From NCBI GenBank assembly GCA_900549415.1, contig URNX01000006.1, forward strand, positions 1 through 64,000: a DNA stretch of 64,000 nt, read 5' to 3'. This DNA is from an uncultured bacterium (lineage in GTDB: Bacteria > Verrucomicrobiota > Lentisphaeria > Victivallales > UBA1829). Both the position numbers and the translations under genes were made by a program. Positions within the stretch are counted from its first letter, which is position 1. Each line of letters begins with the position of its first letter. The notes under the pieces are model-generated. The model saw only the letters and a list, made by a program, of their open reading frames with translations. It did no database searches and was not told the origin of the DNA. Shown here piece by piece: positions 51,431 through 60,581 of this stretch.

Positions 51431-52054
51431 ATGGATAAAAAATCACTGCGCAGAGAATATTTGAAACTCAGGGCGGATATCCCCCCGGAAAAGCGAAATG
51501 CGGCAGATTCCGCAATCGCCCGGAAGGTGGAGGAGCTGCCGGAATTCCGGAACGCCGCACTCGTCGCAGGATATGTGACGGACGGCACCGAACCCGATGT
51601 GCTTCCCATCATCCGTTCCGCTCTGAAAAAAGGTCGCCGTGCCTGTTTGCCAAAATGGAACGGAAACGAATATATCCTCTCTTTTGTGGATCTGGCGGAT
51701 CTCGATTCCCTTGCTCCCGGAAAATGGGGGTTGCTCGAACCGGTTTCCTCCCGTCCCCTGAGCGGATCTATTCCGGCTGAAAACGTGCTGTATCTGGTTC
51801 CCGGTGTGGCGTTCGATGACAAGCTCAACCGTCTCGGACGCGGCGGGGGAATTTATGACAGAATCCTGAAGGAAAGAGGACGCGCTGCGGCACTCGGCGT
51901 CTTCTATGAATGTCAGCAGTGCCCTGTGCTGCCGGTGGAACTCCATGACGTACCGCTTGATCTGGTCGTTACGGAATCCGCTGTCCGGCGCTGTAAAAAC
52001 GACGCTTCCGCGCAGAAGCCGCAGGCTCCGGCGGAGGCGGAAACAATGAAATGA
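51431..52054 (+). CDS. 5-formyltetrahydrofolate cyclo-ligase
   Basis: The 207-residue protein converts 5-formyl-THF to 5,10-methenyl-THF with ATP. It has the family order DKKSLRREYLKLRADIPPEKR at the N-terminus (basic nucleotide-binding helix), ACLPKWNG, KWGLLEPVSS, LVPGVAFD and the conserved RLGRGGGIYDRIL loop. The C-terminus is a short Ala/Glu tail. ATG 51431 is preferred to an in-frame start in the leader. RNase Y starts 13 bases downstream, the first step of a long overlapping operon. Confidence 0.92.
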   Translation: MDKKSLRREYLKLRADIPPEKRNAADSAIARKVEELPEFRNAALVAGYVTDGTEPDVLPIIRSALKKGRRACLPKWNGNEYILSFVDLADLDSLAPGKWGLLEPVSSRPLSGSIPAENVLYLVPGVAFDDKLNRLGRGGGIYDRILKERGRAAALGVFYECQQCPVLPVELHDVPLDLVVTESAVRRCKNDASAQKPQAPAEAETMK

Positions 52055-52067
52055 TGAGGAAAATTCA

Positions 52068-53621
52068 ATGACTGCTGTATGGATTATCGCCGCCGCTCTC
52101 GCAGGCGGATGCATCATCGGCTACCTTGTTTGCGTCGCGGTTGCAAAAGCAACCGGGTCGCGCGTGGCGGCTGAAAATGAGAAACTCAAACGCGACGCGC
52201 AGAAGGAGGCCGATCAGATCCTCCGCGAAGCCCGCGTAACCGCAAAGGCGGATGTCGTAAAACTCAAAGAGGCGTTCGAGGATGAGATCCGCGACCGCCG
52301 CCGCGAGCAGCTCTCCGCGGAGAAGCGTCTCGCTCAGAAAGAGGAAAACATCACCCGCAAAGAAGATTCTCTCGACGCCAAGGTTCGCAATCTCGAAAAG
52401 AAGGAGCACGATCTCGAAGCCGCGAAGGAGCGTCTGGCAAACAAGGATGAGGAACTCAAAAAGCTGATTGCCAACCAGGTCACCGAGCTCGAACGGATTT
52501 CCGGAATGGATCGTGAGACCGCGAAGGGGCTGATTCTCGAAAAACTCAAAGGCGAAGTTGAAAATGAATGCGGAATTCTGATCCGCAACACGCTCGACGA
52601 GGCTAAGCAGCGCGCCGAACGCGAATCGCAGAAACTGATGATTTCCGCAATCCAGCGTTATGCCGGCGACTGCACCTACGAGCGCACAACCGCCACAATC
52701 CCGCTGCCGAACGATGAGATGAAGGGACGCATCATCGGCCGTGAAGGCCGCAACATCCGCGCGCTCGAAGCGGCGACCGGAGTCAACATTCTGATCGACG
52801 ACACCCCCGAGGCTGTCGTTATCTCCTGCTTCGATCCGATCCGCAAGGAGACCGCGCGCCGTCTGCTCGAAAAACTGATTTCCGACGGACGTATTCACCC
52901 GACCCGCATTGAGGAACTTGTCAAGAAGATCCGCAAGGAAATCGACGACGAACTCTTTGAATACGGTGAAAAGGCGGTTCTCGACGCTTCCGTTCAGGGC
53001 GTGCCGAAGGCGCTTCTGCCGCTGCTCGGACGGCTCCACTTCCGCTTCAGTTTCTCGCAGAATGTGCTGAAACACTCCATTGAAACAGCCGCGTTCATGG
53101 GCGCTATTGCCGCGGAACTCGGACTTGATGAGCAGAAAGCCCGCCGCATCGGTCTTTTCCACGATATCGGCAAGGCCGTTGACCACGAAGTCGAGGGAAC
53201 GCACGCCGCAATCGGCGCGGATATCCTCCGCAAATACAATGAGGCGAAGGATGTCATCAACGCCGTCGCCGCCCACCACGGTGAAGTCGAGGGAACTTCG
53301 GTTTATGCGGCGCTTACGAACGCCTGCGACGCGCTCAGCGCTTCCCGTCCGGGAGCCCGGAGCGAGACAACCGAACTTTATCTCAAGCGTCTGGAACAGC
53401 TGGAGACGATTGCAAACGACTTCCCCGGTGTGGAATCGTGCTTCGCGCTTCAGGCCGGACGCGAAATCCGCGTGGTTGTCCAGCCCGAAAAAATCAATGA
53501 AAACCAGGCTCAGGTGATGGCGCGCGACATCTGCGGACGCATCGAAAAAGAGATGAACTATCCCGGTCAGATCAAGGTCACGATCATCCGCGAAACCCGC
53601 TCTGTGGAGTACGCGAAATGA
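52068..53621 (+). CDS. rny: Ribonuclease Y
   Basis: This 517-residue membrane-anchored endoribonuclease initiates mRNA decay. It has an N-terminal transmembrane helix (VWIIAAALAGGCIIGYLVC) and a long charged coiled coil to about residue 170. A KH domain contains GRIIGREGRNIRALE, and the HD domain contains KHSIETAAFMGAIAAELG and LFHDIGKAVDHE with the metal-binding His-Asp. Length and layout are standard. It overlaps the next gene by four bases. The window also encodes an RNase E/G, so both decay systems coexist. Confidence 0.96.
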   Translation: MTAVWIIAAALAGGCIIGYLVCVAVAKATGSRVAAENEKLKRDAQKEADQILREARVTAKADVVKLKEAFEDEIRDRRREQLSAEKRLAQKEENITRKEDSLDAKVRNLEKKEHDLEAAKERLANKDEELKKLIANQVTELERISGMDRETAKGLILEKLKGEVENECGILIRNTLDEAKQRAERESQKLMISAIQRYAGDCTYERTTATIPLPNDEMKGRIIGREGRNIRALEAATGVNILIDDTPEAVVISCFDPIRKETARRLLEKLISDGRIHPTRIEELVKKIRKEIDDELFEYGEKAVLDASVQGVPKALLPLLGRLHFRFSFSQNVLKHSIETAAFMGAIAAELGLDEQKARRIGLFHDIGKAVDHEVEGTHAAIGADILRKYNEAKDVINAVAAHHGEVEGTSVYAALTNACDALSASRPGARSETTELYLKRLEQLETIANDFPGVESCFALQAGREIRVVVQPEKINENQAQVMARDICGRIEKEMNYPGQIKVTIIRETRSVEYAK

Positions 53622-54403
53622 CCTTTTCCGATTATGTGAACCGCTTCAACGCTTATGTGGATACTTTCCGCGCGGCGGACGGTTCACTTGTCGACGCCAT
53701 GCAGTGCAAACTGGATCACACCTTCGACGTGGTCCGGTTTGCGGAGCTTATCGAAGAGAGCGGTCAGTTCAATGCGGACGACCGCTTTCTTGCTTCCCTC
53801 TGCGCGCTGTTTCATGATGTTGCGCGGTTCGAGCAGGTGAAGCGTTTCAATACCTACAACGACGCGCTTTCCAAGTTTGACCACGGCTATGAAGGCGTGC
53901 GTGTTCTTTTCGCGCAGGATTTTCTCAAGGAACTTTCCCCGAAGCAGCGGATCATCATTGCCGCGGCGGTTGAATTTCACAACAAAATCGCGATTCCGGA
54001 AGGCGTGCTCGACCCGTATGCGCTCAAATTCGCGCGTCTGACCCGTGATGCGGACAAGCTCGCAATCCTCGATCTTGTTCTGCGTTATTTTTCGGGCGAG
54101 CTGGAGATTCATGATGAATCTCTCATCAGTCTCAGCCAGAACGCCGGGACGGAGGTTTCGCGGGAGATTATCGACGCCGTGCTTGCGGGACGCTCTGCGT
54201 CGTACCGCATGATCCGCAACGAAAACGACTTCAAAACGTGTCTCTTCGGCTGGGTCAACGACATTTATTTCACGGAATCGTGCCGGATTCTGAAGGAACG
54301 GAATTTCTACGGAAGACTCCGCGCATTTCTGCCTGCCGACCCTGTATTCGACGAGATTTTAACCGCGACTGCTCAATGTCTCTCATGCCGCTGCTCGAAG
54401 TAA
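53618..54403 (+). CDS. HD-domain phosphohydrolase
   Basis: The 261-residue protein has the HD signature: His in LDHTFDVVRFAELI, His-Asp in LCALFHDVARFEQ, HGYEGVRVLF, and a late Asp in TRDADKLAILDLVLRYF. Such proteins hydrolyse phosphate esters of nucleotides or signalling molecules, and the substrate is unknown. It starts within the RNase Y stop (ATGA) and overlaps the start of the ABC ATPase gene by 28 bases, implying tight co-expression. Confidence 0.85.
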   Translation: MTFSDYVNRFNAYVDTFRAADGSLVDAMQCKLDHTFDVVRFAELIEESGQFNADDRFLASLCALFHDVARFEQVKRFNTYNDALSKFDHGYEGVRVLFAQDFLKELSPKQRIIIAAAVEFHNKIAIPEGVLDPYALKFARLTRDADKLAILDLVLRYFSGELEIHDESLISLSQNAGTEVSREIIDAVLAGRSASYRMIRNENDFKTCLFGWVNDIYFTESCRILKERNFYGRLRAFLPADPVFDEILTATAQCLSCRCSK

Positions 54404-55359
54404 CAGATTTGAGGAAATATTATCCCGTTCCGCCCGAACATCTGTTCGGAAAGGCTCGGTCCGTCAAAGCTGTGGACGGCGTTTCGTTTCAGCTGGAACG
54501 CGGTGAAACGCTTGGTCTTGTCGGCGAATCCGGCTGCGGGAAAAGCACGCTCGGACGCGCTCTCGTGCGGCTCGAAGACCCGACTTCCGGTTCGGTTTTA
54601 CTGAACGGAACCGATCTCTGTGCGCTCCGCGGAGAGAAGCTGCGGAAGATGCGCGGACGTTTTCAGATGATTTTTCAGGATCCTTACGGTTCTCTCAACC
54701 CGCGCATGACGATCGGTGCGGCGCTCGATGAACCGCTGCGTCTGCACACAAAACAGAATGCGGAGGAGCGCGCGGAATCGGTTGCGCATCTCATGCGGAT
54801 GGTGGGGCTGAACCCGGAACTTGCGGGACGGCATCCTCATCAGTTCAGCGGCGGACAGCGCCAGCGTATCGGAATCGCGCGCGCGCTGGCAGTGAATCCG
54901 GAATTCATTGTTGCGGATGAACCTGTTTCCGCGCTTGACGTCAGCGTTCAGGCGCAGATTGTGAATCTGCTTCAGGAACTTCAGGAAAAGACAAAATTCG
55001 CCATGCTGTTTATTGCGCATGACCTCGCGGTGGTGGAGCACATCAGCGCGAGAATCATGGTGATGTATCTCGGAAAAGTCGTGGAATCCGCGCCCGCGCG
55101 GGAGCTTTGCGCGAATCCGGGACATCCCTATACGCAGGCTCTGCTTTCCGCAGTTCCGACGCTCGACCCGAACCGGAAAAAACGTATCATTCTGACCGGA
55201 GACGTTCCCTCTCCGCTGAATCCGCCGCACGGCTGCCGCTTTCATCCGCGCTGTCCGTTCGCGCGTCCGGTCTGTGCGGAAAAAGAACCGGAACTGACCG
55301 CTTCCGCATCGAATCCTGCGCACTTCTGTGCCTGCCATTTTGCATTTGGGAAACAGTGA
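54376..55359 (+). CDS. Oligopeptide/dipeptide ABC transporter ATP-binding protein (OppF/DppF type)
   Basis: The 327-residue protein has Walker A GESGCGKST, Q-loop MIFQDPYGSLNPRMTIG, signature QFSGGQRQRIGIARAL, Walker B EFIVADEPVSALDVS and H-loop LFIAHDL. It also has the C-terminal OppF-type extension with cysteines in CRFHPRCPFARPVC that holds an iron-sulphur or zinc-like cluster in this subfamily. It would energise peptide or oligosaccharide import together with OppB/C/D and a binding protein, none of which is here. ATG 54376 lies inside the HD gene; 54385 is an alternative. Confidence 0.9.
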   Translation: MSLMPLLEVTDLRKYYPVPPEHLFGKARSVKAVDGVSFQLERGETLGLVGESGCGKSTLGRALVRLEDPTSGSVLLNGTDLCALRGEKLRKMRGRFQMIFQDPYGSLNPRMTIGAALDEPLRLHTKQNAEERAESVAHLMRMVGLNPELAGRHPHQFSGGQRQRIGIARALAVNPEFIVADEPVSALDVSVQAQIVNLLQELQEKTKFAMLFIAHDLAVVEHISARIMVMYLGKVVESAPARELCANPGHPYTQALLSAVPTLDPNRKKRIILTGDVPSPLNPPHGCRFHPRCPFARPVCAEKEPELTASASNPAHFCACHFAFGKQ

Positions 55360-56468
55360 AAAACGCGCTTTTCATCTTCTGGCTTGCAATGCTTTCCGTT
55401 TGTGCGGACGATTTTTACATTTGGCAGCGGGACTGGAACGACCGTGTCCGCGAGGCGGTCCGCACCGAACGCGCGGCGGAGCAGTTCTATTTTCTTGAGG
55501 GCGAACTGACGGCAGCGCGTTTTCCGCACGGGTTTGCGGAAAAAAAACTGACGCGCGGCATGATCCCCGTTTACCGCATTCACACAAGCGCCCTGCGTTT
55601 TTCTTCTGAGGAGATTGCGGGAAAAATTTTTGATGCGCGCTTCCCCGAAATCCAGCTTGATCTGGATTGTCCGGAACGGATATTCGCGCGTTACACGGAG
55701 CTCGTCCGTGCGCTGAAAGCGAAGGGCGTGAAACGCATTTCCGCGACCGTCCTTCCGGTTCATCTGAAACTGAAAGAGTTTCCGGAATTTGCGAAAAACG
55801 TTGATTTTTATGTGCTGCAGATGCACGGGCTGGACTTTCGCAAAGGTGCGGCGCTGATGCGGATGTCCACGGTTGCGGAATCGCTGGAGCGGGCGGAGAA
55901 ACTGAATCTGCCTTACAAAGTTGCCCTGCCGTGCTATGCGTACGAGCTGTTTTTCCGCGATGGACGCCTTGTTTCGCTGAATGCTGAGCAGGGCAGGGCG
56001 CATCGCGGCGGGAAGCGTACCGTGCTTTCTGCGGAACCGGAGGAACTTGCGGAGTGCGTGCGGAAAATCCGGAAGCTGAACCGCGGAATCATCTGGTTCC
56101 GGCTTCCGGTGCGCGGTGACAGGCTCTGTCTGGATCGTCCGTCGCTTCAGAAAATCATGGATGGGGAAAAAATCGAAAAAAAAATAGAATTCCGCTGGAA
56201 AAAATCAAAAAACGGACTACAGATACTCTATGTGAAGAACATCGCCATGCTTGGCGCGGAGCGTGTCGCTCTGCGTTTTTCCCGCGGGAATTTTCTGGCG
56301 GATGATTACGGTTTTTTCGGCGGATTTCAGCCGGAGGCCGGTCATGCCTTCGGACTTTTCCCGGAGAGCCTGACGGGACCTGCGCCGCTGCCGGGCGAAG
56401 AATCCGCCGCGATGTGGCTTCGTTCAAACGATGAACCGCCAAAATTGAAAGTTGAATTTCCGGAATGA
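55356..56468 (+). CDS. Secreted DUF3142-family protein
   Basis: The 370-residue protein begins with a GTG that overlaps the preceding TGA (GTGA). The N-terminus (MKNALFIFWLAMLSVCA when read from GTG) is a short signal peptide. The mature protein starts DDFYIWQRDWNDRVREAV, the DUF3142 start. IQLDLDCPERIFARYTELVR and FYVLQMHGLDF follow the TIM-barrel-like pattern of that family. Function is unknown; a glycosidase-like barrel is suspected. It overlaps the CGPFFP lipoprotein gene by four bases, and the pair probably acts together at the envelope. Confidence 0.8.
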   Translation: MKNALFIFWLAMLSVCADDFYIWQRDWNDRVREAVRTERAAEQFYFLEGELTAARFPHGFAEKKLTRGMIPVYRIHTSALRFSSEEIAGKIFDARFPEIQLDLDCPERIFARYTELVRALKAKGVKRISATVLPVHLKLKEFPEFAKNVDFYVLQMHGLDFRKGAALMRMSTVAESLERAEKLNLPYKVALPCYAYELFFRDGRLVSLNAEQGRAHRGGKRTVLSAEPEELAECVRKIRKLNRGIIWFRLPVRGDRLCLDRPSLQKIMDGEKIEKKIEFRWKKSKNGLQILYVKNIAMLGAERVALRFSRGNFLADDYGFFGGFQPEAGHAFGLFPESLTGPAPLPGEESAAMWLRSNDEPPKLKVEFPE

Positions 56469-58492
56469 AAGTTCTGATTTTTATTTTTTCCCTGCTTGCA
56501 CCCGCGCTTTTTGCCTGCGGTCCTTTTTTCCCGAACACGTGGTTTTTTAATAATTTTGAGAATTTGGACGGAGGGTATCTTTATGCGAATTTTGCAAAAG
56601 AACTCGAACTGATGCGTCTGGAGGCGAAAGCGGAATGGGATAAGCCGGAATCGCGTCTGCATTCACTCTCCCGTCTCGCTCCGCCGCGTCCGAAACGCTC
56701 CATGCGCGATGCGGAGAAAATGGATTTCCTGCGTCTGGTTCCCGGCGGCAATGCGGAGGCATATCTGAAACTGGCGTTTGACGAGGCGCGCGCGGGCAAG
56801 GCTCCGGATTGGAGCGCTGTTCCGGATCTGCCGGAACAGCTGCGTCTTTTCCTGCGCGGCTGGGAGATTGTGCGTTCGAGCGATCCGGAAAAAACTGTCG
56901 CCGCACCGGAGGAGTGGTTGAAGCTCGCCAATGATCCGCAGAATGCGCCCGACCGCACGGTATGGGCGTGCTACATGCTCGGCAACCTCGCGGCGTCGCA
57001 GGGCGATGAAGCAGGACGCCGCAAGTGGCATGAACTTTGCCGCAAACGTGTCAGGGAGGGGTATTCCGATTCTGCCGGACTCGGTTTTGCAACGCTGAAG
57101 CAGGAGCTGCGCGGACGCAAAAAGGATGGGCGTGTTCTTGCTGCCCTCTACCGCTATTATCTTGAACCGGACATTCGGAACCTGGAGGAGCTTTATTATG
57201 TTGTCAAGCAGGAAATCGCGGCGTATGAAGCGTGGGTTGAGATTCCGGAACTGCGGGAGCTTTACGCCGCATTCTGGATGACTTCCGCCGGATATTATGT
57301 CAAGCCGGAATTTCTGGACAGGGTGGAGAAAAAGAACATCAAGCTCACGAACTCCGCCCGCATGGCCTGTCTCGCGTGGCAGGCCGGAAAACCGGAGCTG
57401 TGCGAACGCTGGCTGAAACAGATCAAAAAAGAGGATGTTTTGAGCGACTGGCTTTATGCCAATCTTGCGCGTGCGAGGGGCGACCGCGACGCCGAACTCC
57501 GCTATCTGCGCAGCTGGATGAAGCGGATTGACGAATCCGGCGTCCGTTTTGTTTCGACGAACCCGGCGGAGGAAGGGGCGATGCTCGGTTTCGAGTCCCA
57601 TTTCGAACAGCCGCCGCAGGAGACCGGACGCGCCTTTTCCGCGGAACGGAAGAGCGTGATGCTGCGGATCGGCGGAATTCAAGTGGAAAAAGGCGACCTG
57701 GAACAGGCGCTTTTCTGCTTTCTCAAGGCGAACAGCACACTCGACGCCGCGCAGATCGCGGAACACATGATGACGACGGAGGATTTGCTGCGCTATGTTT
57801 CCGCGTTTTCCGCAACGCGCTTCCGGACGCTGAAGCCGGAGCAGTTCAAGGTTCTGGAAGACATCGTGTCGCGCCGTCTGATCCGCGAGGGACGCTTTGA
57901 GGATGCTCTCGCCATTCTGCGTCCGACATCGCTCCGGGCGTCGCTGCTGCGTCTCTACATGAGCGAACTTGGCGAATCGCTTGATCCGTCGCTTTCATCC
58001 GATCTGCGGAGTCTGCATCTGTACAATGCCGCGCGTGTGATGTACTGGAAGGGAATGGAGCTGCAGGGATCGGTGACCGCGCCCGATTTCGCATTTTTTG
58101 GCGGCAATTACATGACCGATCCGAACCATCGTTTTCTTTACCGCGACCAGGCTCTGGAGATGATTTGGCAGGCGTCGCGTCTTGCTCAGGACAAGGGGCT
58201 GAAAGCGCTGATTCTTTATTCAGGCGGCGTTTATTCGGTGCGTGCGTACCCTCATGGCGATCAGAAAACCGCCGACCTTTTCTACAAGCGTCTTGTGCGG
58301 GAATGCCGCTTTCTTCCGCTTGCCGTTTACTGCGATAAAAAACGGTGGTTCGACCCCGGACATGTTGAGCTTCCGGCAATTTACACGATCGCTCCGGTGG
58401 AATCGTTGAGCGAAGTGCACAAGATGCTCCGCTCCTCCGTTTCGCACGACCAGGTCCCGACGATGCCGCGGGCGTTGATGGACCCGCGCTGA
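56465..58492 (+). CDS. Large CGPFFP lipoprotein with helical repeats
   Basis: The 675-residue protein has a signal MKVLIFIFSLLAPALFACGP, where Cys18 could be lipidated (LFAC). The first mature residues, CGPFFPNTWF, are a motif I have seen at the start of secreted proteins paired with DUF3142-like genes in other phyla. The rest is alpha-helical with TPR-like pairs (LAASQGDEAGRRKWHELCRK, LLRYVSAFSATRFRTLKPEQ). The function is unknown, but it probably scaffolds a surface complex with the DUF3142 protein. It is the last gene of the operon that starts with the cyclo-ligase. Confidence 0.78.
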   Translation: MKVLIFIFSLLAPALFACGPFFPNTWFFNNFENLDGGYLYANFAKELELMRLEAKAEWDKPESRLHSLSRLAPPRPKRSMRDAEKMDFLRLVPGGNAEAYLKLAFDEARAGKAPDWSAVPDLPEQLRLFLRGWEIVRSSDPEKTVAAPEEWLKLANDPQNAPDRTVWACYMLGNLAASQGDEAGRRKWHELCRKRVREGYSDSAGLGFATLKQELRGRKKDGRVLAALYRYYLEPDIRNLEELYYVVKQEIAAYEAWVEIPELRELYAAFWMTSAGYYVKPEFLDRVEKKNIKLTNSARMACLAWQAGKPELCERWLKQIKKEDVLSDWLYANLARARGDRDAELRYLRSWMKRIDESGVRFVSTNPAEEGAMLGFESHFEQPPQETGRAFSAERKSVMLRIGGIQVEKGDLEQALFCFLKANSTLDAAQIAEHMMTTEDLLRYVSAFSATRFRTLKPEQFKVLEDIVSRRLIREGRFEDALAILRPTSLRASLLRLYMSELGESLDPSLSSDLRSLHLYNAARVMYWKGMELQGSVTAPDFAFFGGNYMTDPNHRFLYRDQALEMIWQASRLAQDKGLKALILYSGGVYSVRAYPHGDQKTADLFYKRLVRECRFLPLAVYCDKKRWFDPGHVELPAIYTIAPVESLSEVHKMLRSSVSHDQVPTMPRALMDPR

Positions 58493-58540
58493 AGCGTGGA
58501 TCCGCAATCAGAAATCCTGCTTTTCAGGCTCCGTTCCGCA

Positions 58541-59518
58541 TCAGACCGGTTCGCAGAAGCCGAGCAGATCGTCGACGTTCGCTGTAGCGAGACATTCGAC
58601 CGTATCGGCGGCGCCATAATAGATTTTGACTTCTCCGGAGTCCTCGAGAATCATTCCGCCGGGGAATATGACTTCGCCGCGGAACCCTTTGCACTCATAT
58701 TCCGCTTCCGGGGCGATGAGCGGAGTGCGTCCCATGCCGATGACCTTCGAGGGATCGTTCAGATCCAGAAGCATGAGCCCTGCATAATAGACCTTGTGCC
58801 AGTTGCTGTGCCAGGCGGGAAGTTCACGTTCCACGAATTTGACGCCGTGGAATGTCGTGAGCCATCCGCGCGGTGTTTTGACCGGAGGTGCGGCGGGGCC
58901 GATCTTGGCGTTCGCGAACGGAACGCGCTCGCCGCCGAGAACCAGTTTTGTGTTGCCCCAGTAGCAGAGGTCGGGGGAATCGGAACTCCAGATATCGAAT
59001 TTTTCTCCGGCTCCGCGGCTGTAAATCGGGAAGGGACGCTCCAGACGGAAGTATTTCCCGTTGATTTTTTCGGGGAAAATGACCATGTTGCGGTTGTCGG
59101 GCGCGGAAAGAGATTTGATTTCAAAGTGTTCAAAATCATCCGTTGTTGCAACGCCGCCGCGCAGACCGTGCCGGGTATCGACCGCAAAGCACATGACGAC
59201 TTGGCCGTCGACGACCGTGAGGCGCGGATCGTATGCGCGGATGATTTCATCGTCCGCAAGCTGGAAGACTGGCTTTGGACCGGGCGTCCAGTGAATGCCG
59301 TCGTCACTGAGAGCAATTCCGATATTGGTCTTGACCGGATGCTCTTTGATGCGGAACTCCTCTTCGTCGAGTCCGTAGTCGTTGCGGAAACACATGACGT
59401 ACTTGCCCTGATACTTGCAGATTCCAGCGTTGAAAATCAGCACTGCCTTGTAGGGAATATCCTTTGCCGAGAGAATGGGATTCCCTTCATACCGTTTCAA
59501 AAAATCCGGTGTGACCAT
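58541..59518 (-). CDS. GH130-family beta-mannoside phosphorylase
   Basis: The 325-residue protein is a five-bladed beta-propeller of GH130. It has RYEGNPILSAKDIPY at the start, FNAGICKYQGKYVMCFRN, the catalytic Asp in IIRAYDPRLT, SAPDNRNMVIFPEKING, and GGERVPFANAKIGPAAPPVKT with the phosphate-binding arginine region. GH130 enzymes phosphorolyse beta-1,4- or beta-1,2-mannosides in the cytoplasm. ATG 59518 has GGAG upstream; an earlier in-frame ATG is less likely. It is divergent from the LacI-type gene, with operator-like repeats between. Confidence 0.9.
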   Translation of the reverse strand: MVTPDFLKRYEGNPILSAKDIPYKAVLIFNAGICKYQGKYVMCFRNDYGLDEEEFRIKEHPVKTNIGIALSDDGIHWTPGPKPVFQLADDEIIRAYDPRLTVVDGQVVMCFAVDTRHGLRGGVATTDDFEHFEIKSLSAPDNRNMVIFPEKINGKYFRLERPFPIYSRGAGEKFDIWSSDSPDLCYWGNTKLVLGGERVPFANAKIGPAAPPVKTPRGWLTTFHGVKFVERELPAWHSNWHKVYYAGLMLLDLNDPSKVIGMGRTPLIAPEAEYECKGFRGEVIFPGGMILEDSGEVKIYYGAADTVECLATANVDDLLGFCEPV

Positions 59519-59591
59519 GTTATGCTCCTTTTGCTGAATAATGGTTCTTTCATCATACTTCATTTTTCAGGAAAAGCAACGTTTTTAAGGT

Positions 59592-59617
59592 TGTTTCTCT
59601 TGAAACATTTTGAAACA
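59592..59617. promoter_or_regulatory. Operator-like repeats between GH130 and LacI genes
   Basis: TGTTTC-TCTT-GAAACA (59592-59607) is a perfect inverted repeat, and TTGAAACATTTTGAAACA (59600-59617) adds a direct repeat of the half-site. The half-site TTGAAACA also makes up the GntR operator at 49147-49171. Confidence 0.6.
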
Positions 59618-59651
59618 CGGACTATATTTCCCGATGAAAAGAGGAGGAAAA

Positions 59652-60581
59652 ATGGCGACTGTGCGGCAGATTGCAAAACTTGCGGATGTTTCGCCCGCAA
59701 CCGTTTCGCGCGTGCTCAACAATTACGAACATGTGCGTCCGGACGTTCGCGCACGGGTGATCCGCGCCGCCCGCGAACTCGGCGGGTTCCGAGACAGCCG
59801 GAATATCGCCGTGCTTATCGCGTCGGACGCCGCGTTCTGGTCCTATTCCGGAATCATGCTTTCGGCGCTTCTGGCGGAGCTCAGGAAACGCGGATATCAC
59901 GAAATCATCGTCACTGAAAACTCCGCGAATCTTCTGCACGAACATCTTCTGGACGGCGCGATTTCCATGCTTCTCCACGATGGAATCGAACGGGTGTGGG
60001 ACGAGAAGCAGGCGATTCCGCTGATCTGCATCAACGCGTGCCCGCGCCATATCAGCGGAATCTATTCGGTGTTCAGCAACGACCGGCAGGGAGTGTGGCT
60101 TGCGCTGGATCATCTGCACGGGCTCGGGCATATCCGGATTGCCTACCTTGCCAACGAACCGCGCCGGATGCTGGACAACAGCAACAGCGGACGGCGCCTG
60201 GAGGCTTACCGGCAGTGGATGGAGGCGCACGGCTGCCAGCCGGTTGTCGTGCAGACGCTGGAGCAGCTCGACGATGCAATCCGCCGTGAAAAGCTGACGG
60301 CTGTTTTTTCGGTCGGCGAGATGAACGGGCTTCTGACCTGGTCGCACCTCCGGAATGCCGGCTGGCGGATTCCGGAAGAACTTTCGCTGGTCTGTTTCAG
60401 GAATCCCTCGATTGTGCTCGAGGGGCTGCCGGAACTGACGTCGATTGAACAGAATTATTCCCGGATGGCGTTAAGAGTTGTTGACCAGCTGGAGCGTCTG
60501 ATTGCGGGGAAGCGGATTGCCGATCTGGAAATCAGTTACCGTTTCAATCCGGGCGGAACAACCGCTCCGCCGGCGCGGTGA
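59652..60581 (+). CDS. LacI family transcriptional regulator
   Basis: The 309-residue protein has an N-terminal LacI HTH: MATVRQIAKLADVSPATVSR with hinge VLNNYEHVRPDVRARV. The periplasmic-binding-like sensor is about residues 60-300 (VLIASDAAFWSYSG, AVFSVGEMNGLLTW, ELSLVCFRNPSIV). ATG 59652 has AGAGGAGG upstream, whereas 59610 and 59634 do not. It faces away from GH130 across repeats that suit a LacI operator, so it likely represses that gene and itself. The effector is probably a mannoside. Confidence 0.93.
   Translation: MATVRQIAKLADVSPATVSRVLNNYEHVRPDVRARVIRAARELGGFRDSRNIAVLIASDAAFWSYSGIMLSALLAELRKRGYHEIIVTENSANLLHEHLLDGAISMLLHDGIERVWDEKQAIPLICINACPRHISGIYSVFSNDRQGVWLALDHLHGLGHIRIAYLANEPRRMLDNSNSGRRLEAYRQWMEAHGCQPVVVQTLEQLDDAIRREKLTAVFSVGEMNGLLTWSHLRNAGWRIPEELSLVCFRNPSIVLEGLPELTSIEQNYSRMALRVVDQLERLIAGKRIADLEISYRFNPGGTTAPPAR

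Noticed and set aside
50938..51828. A 296-codon minus-strand frame overlapping the non-coding stretch and the folate gene
   Set aside because: Low-complexity Arg/Ser-rich translation, antisense to the cyclo-ligase gene, no ribosome site.
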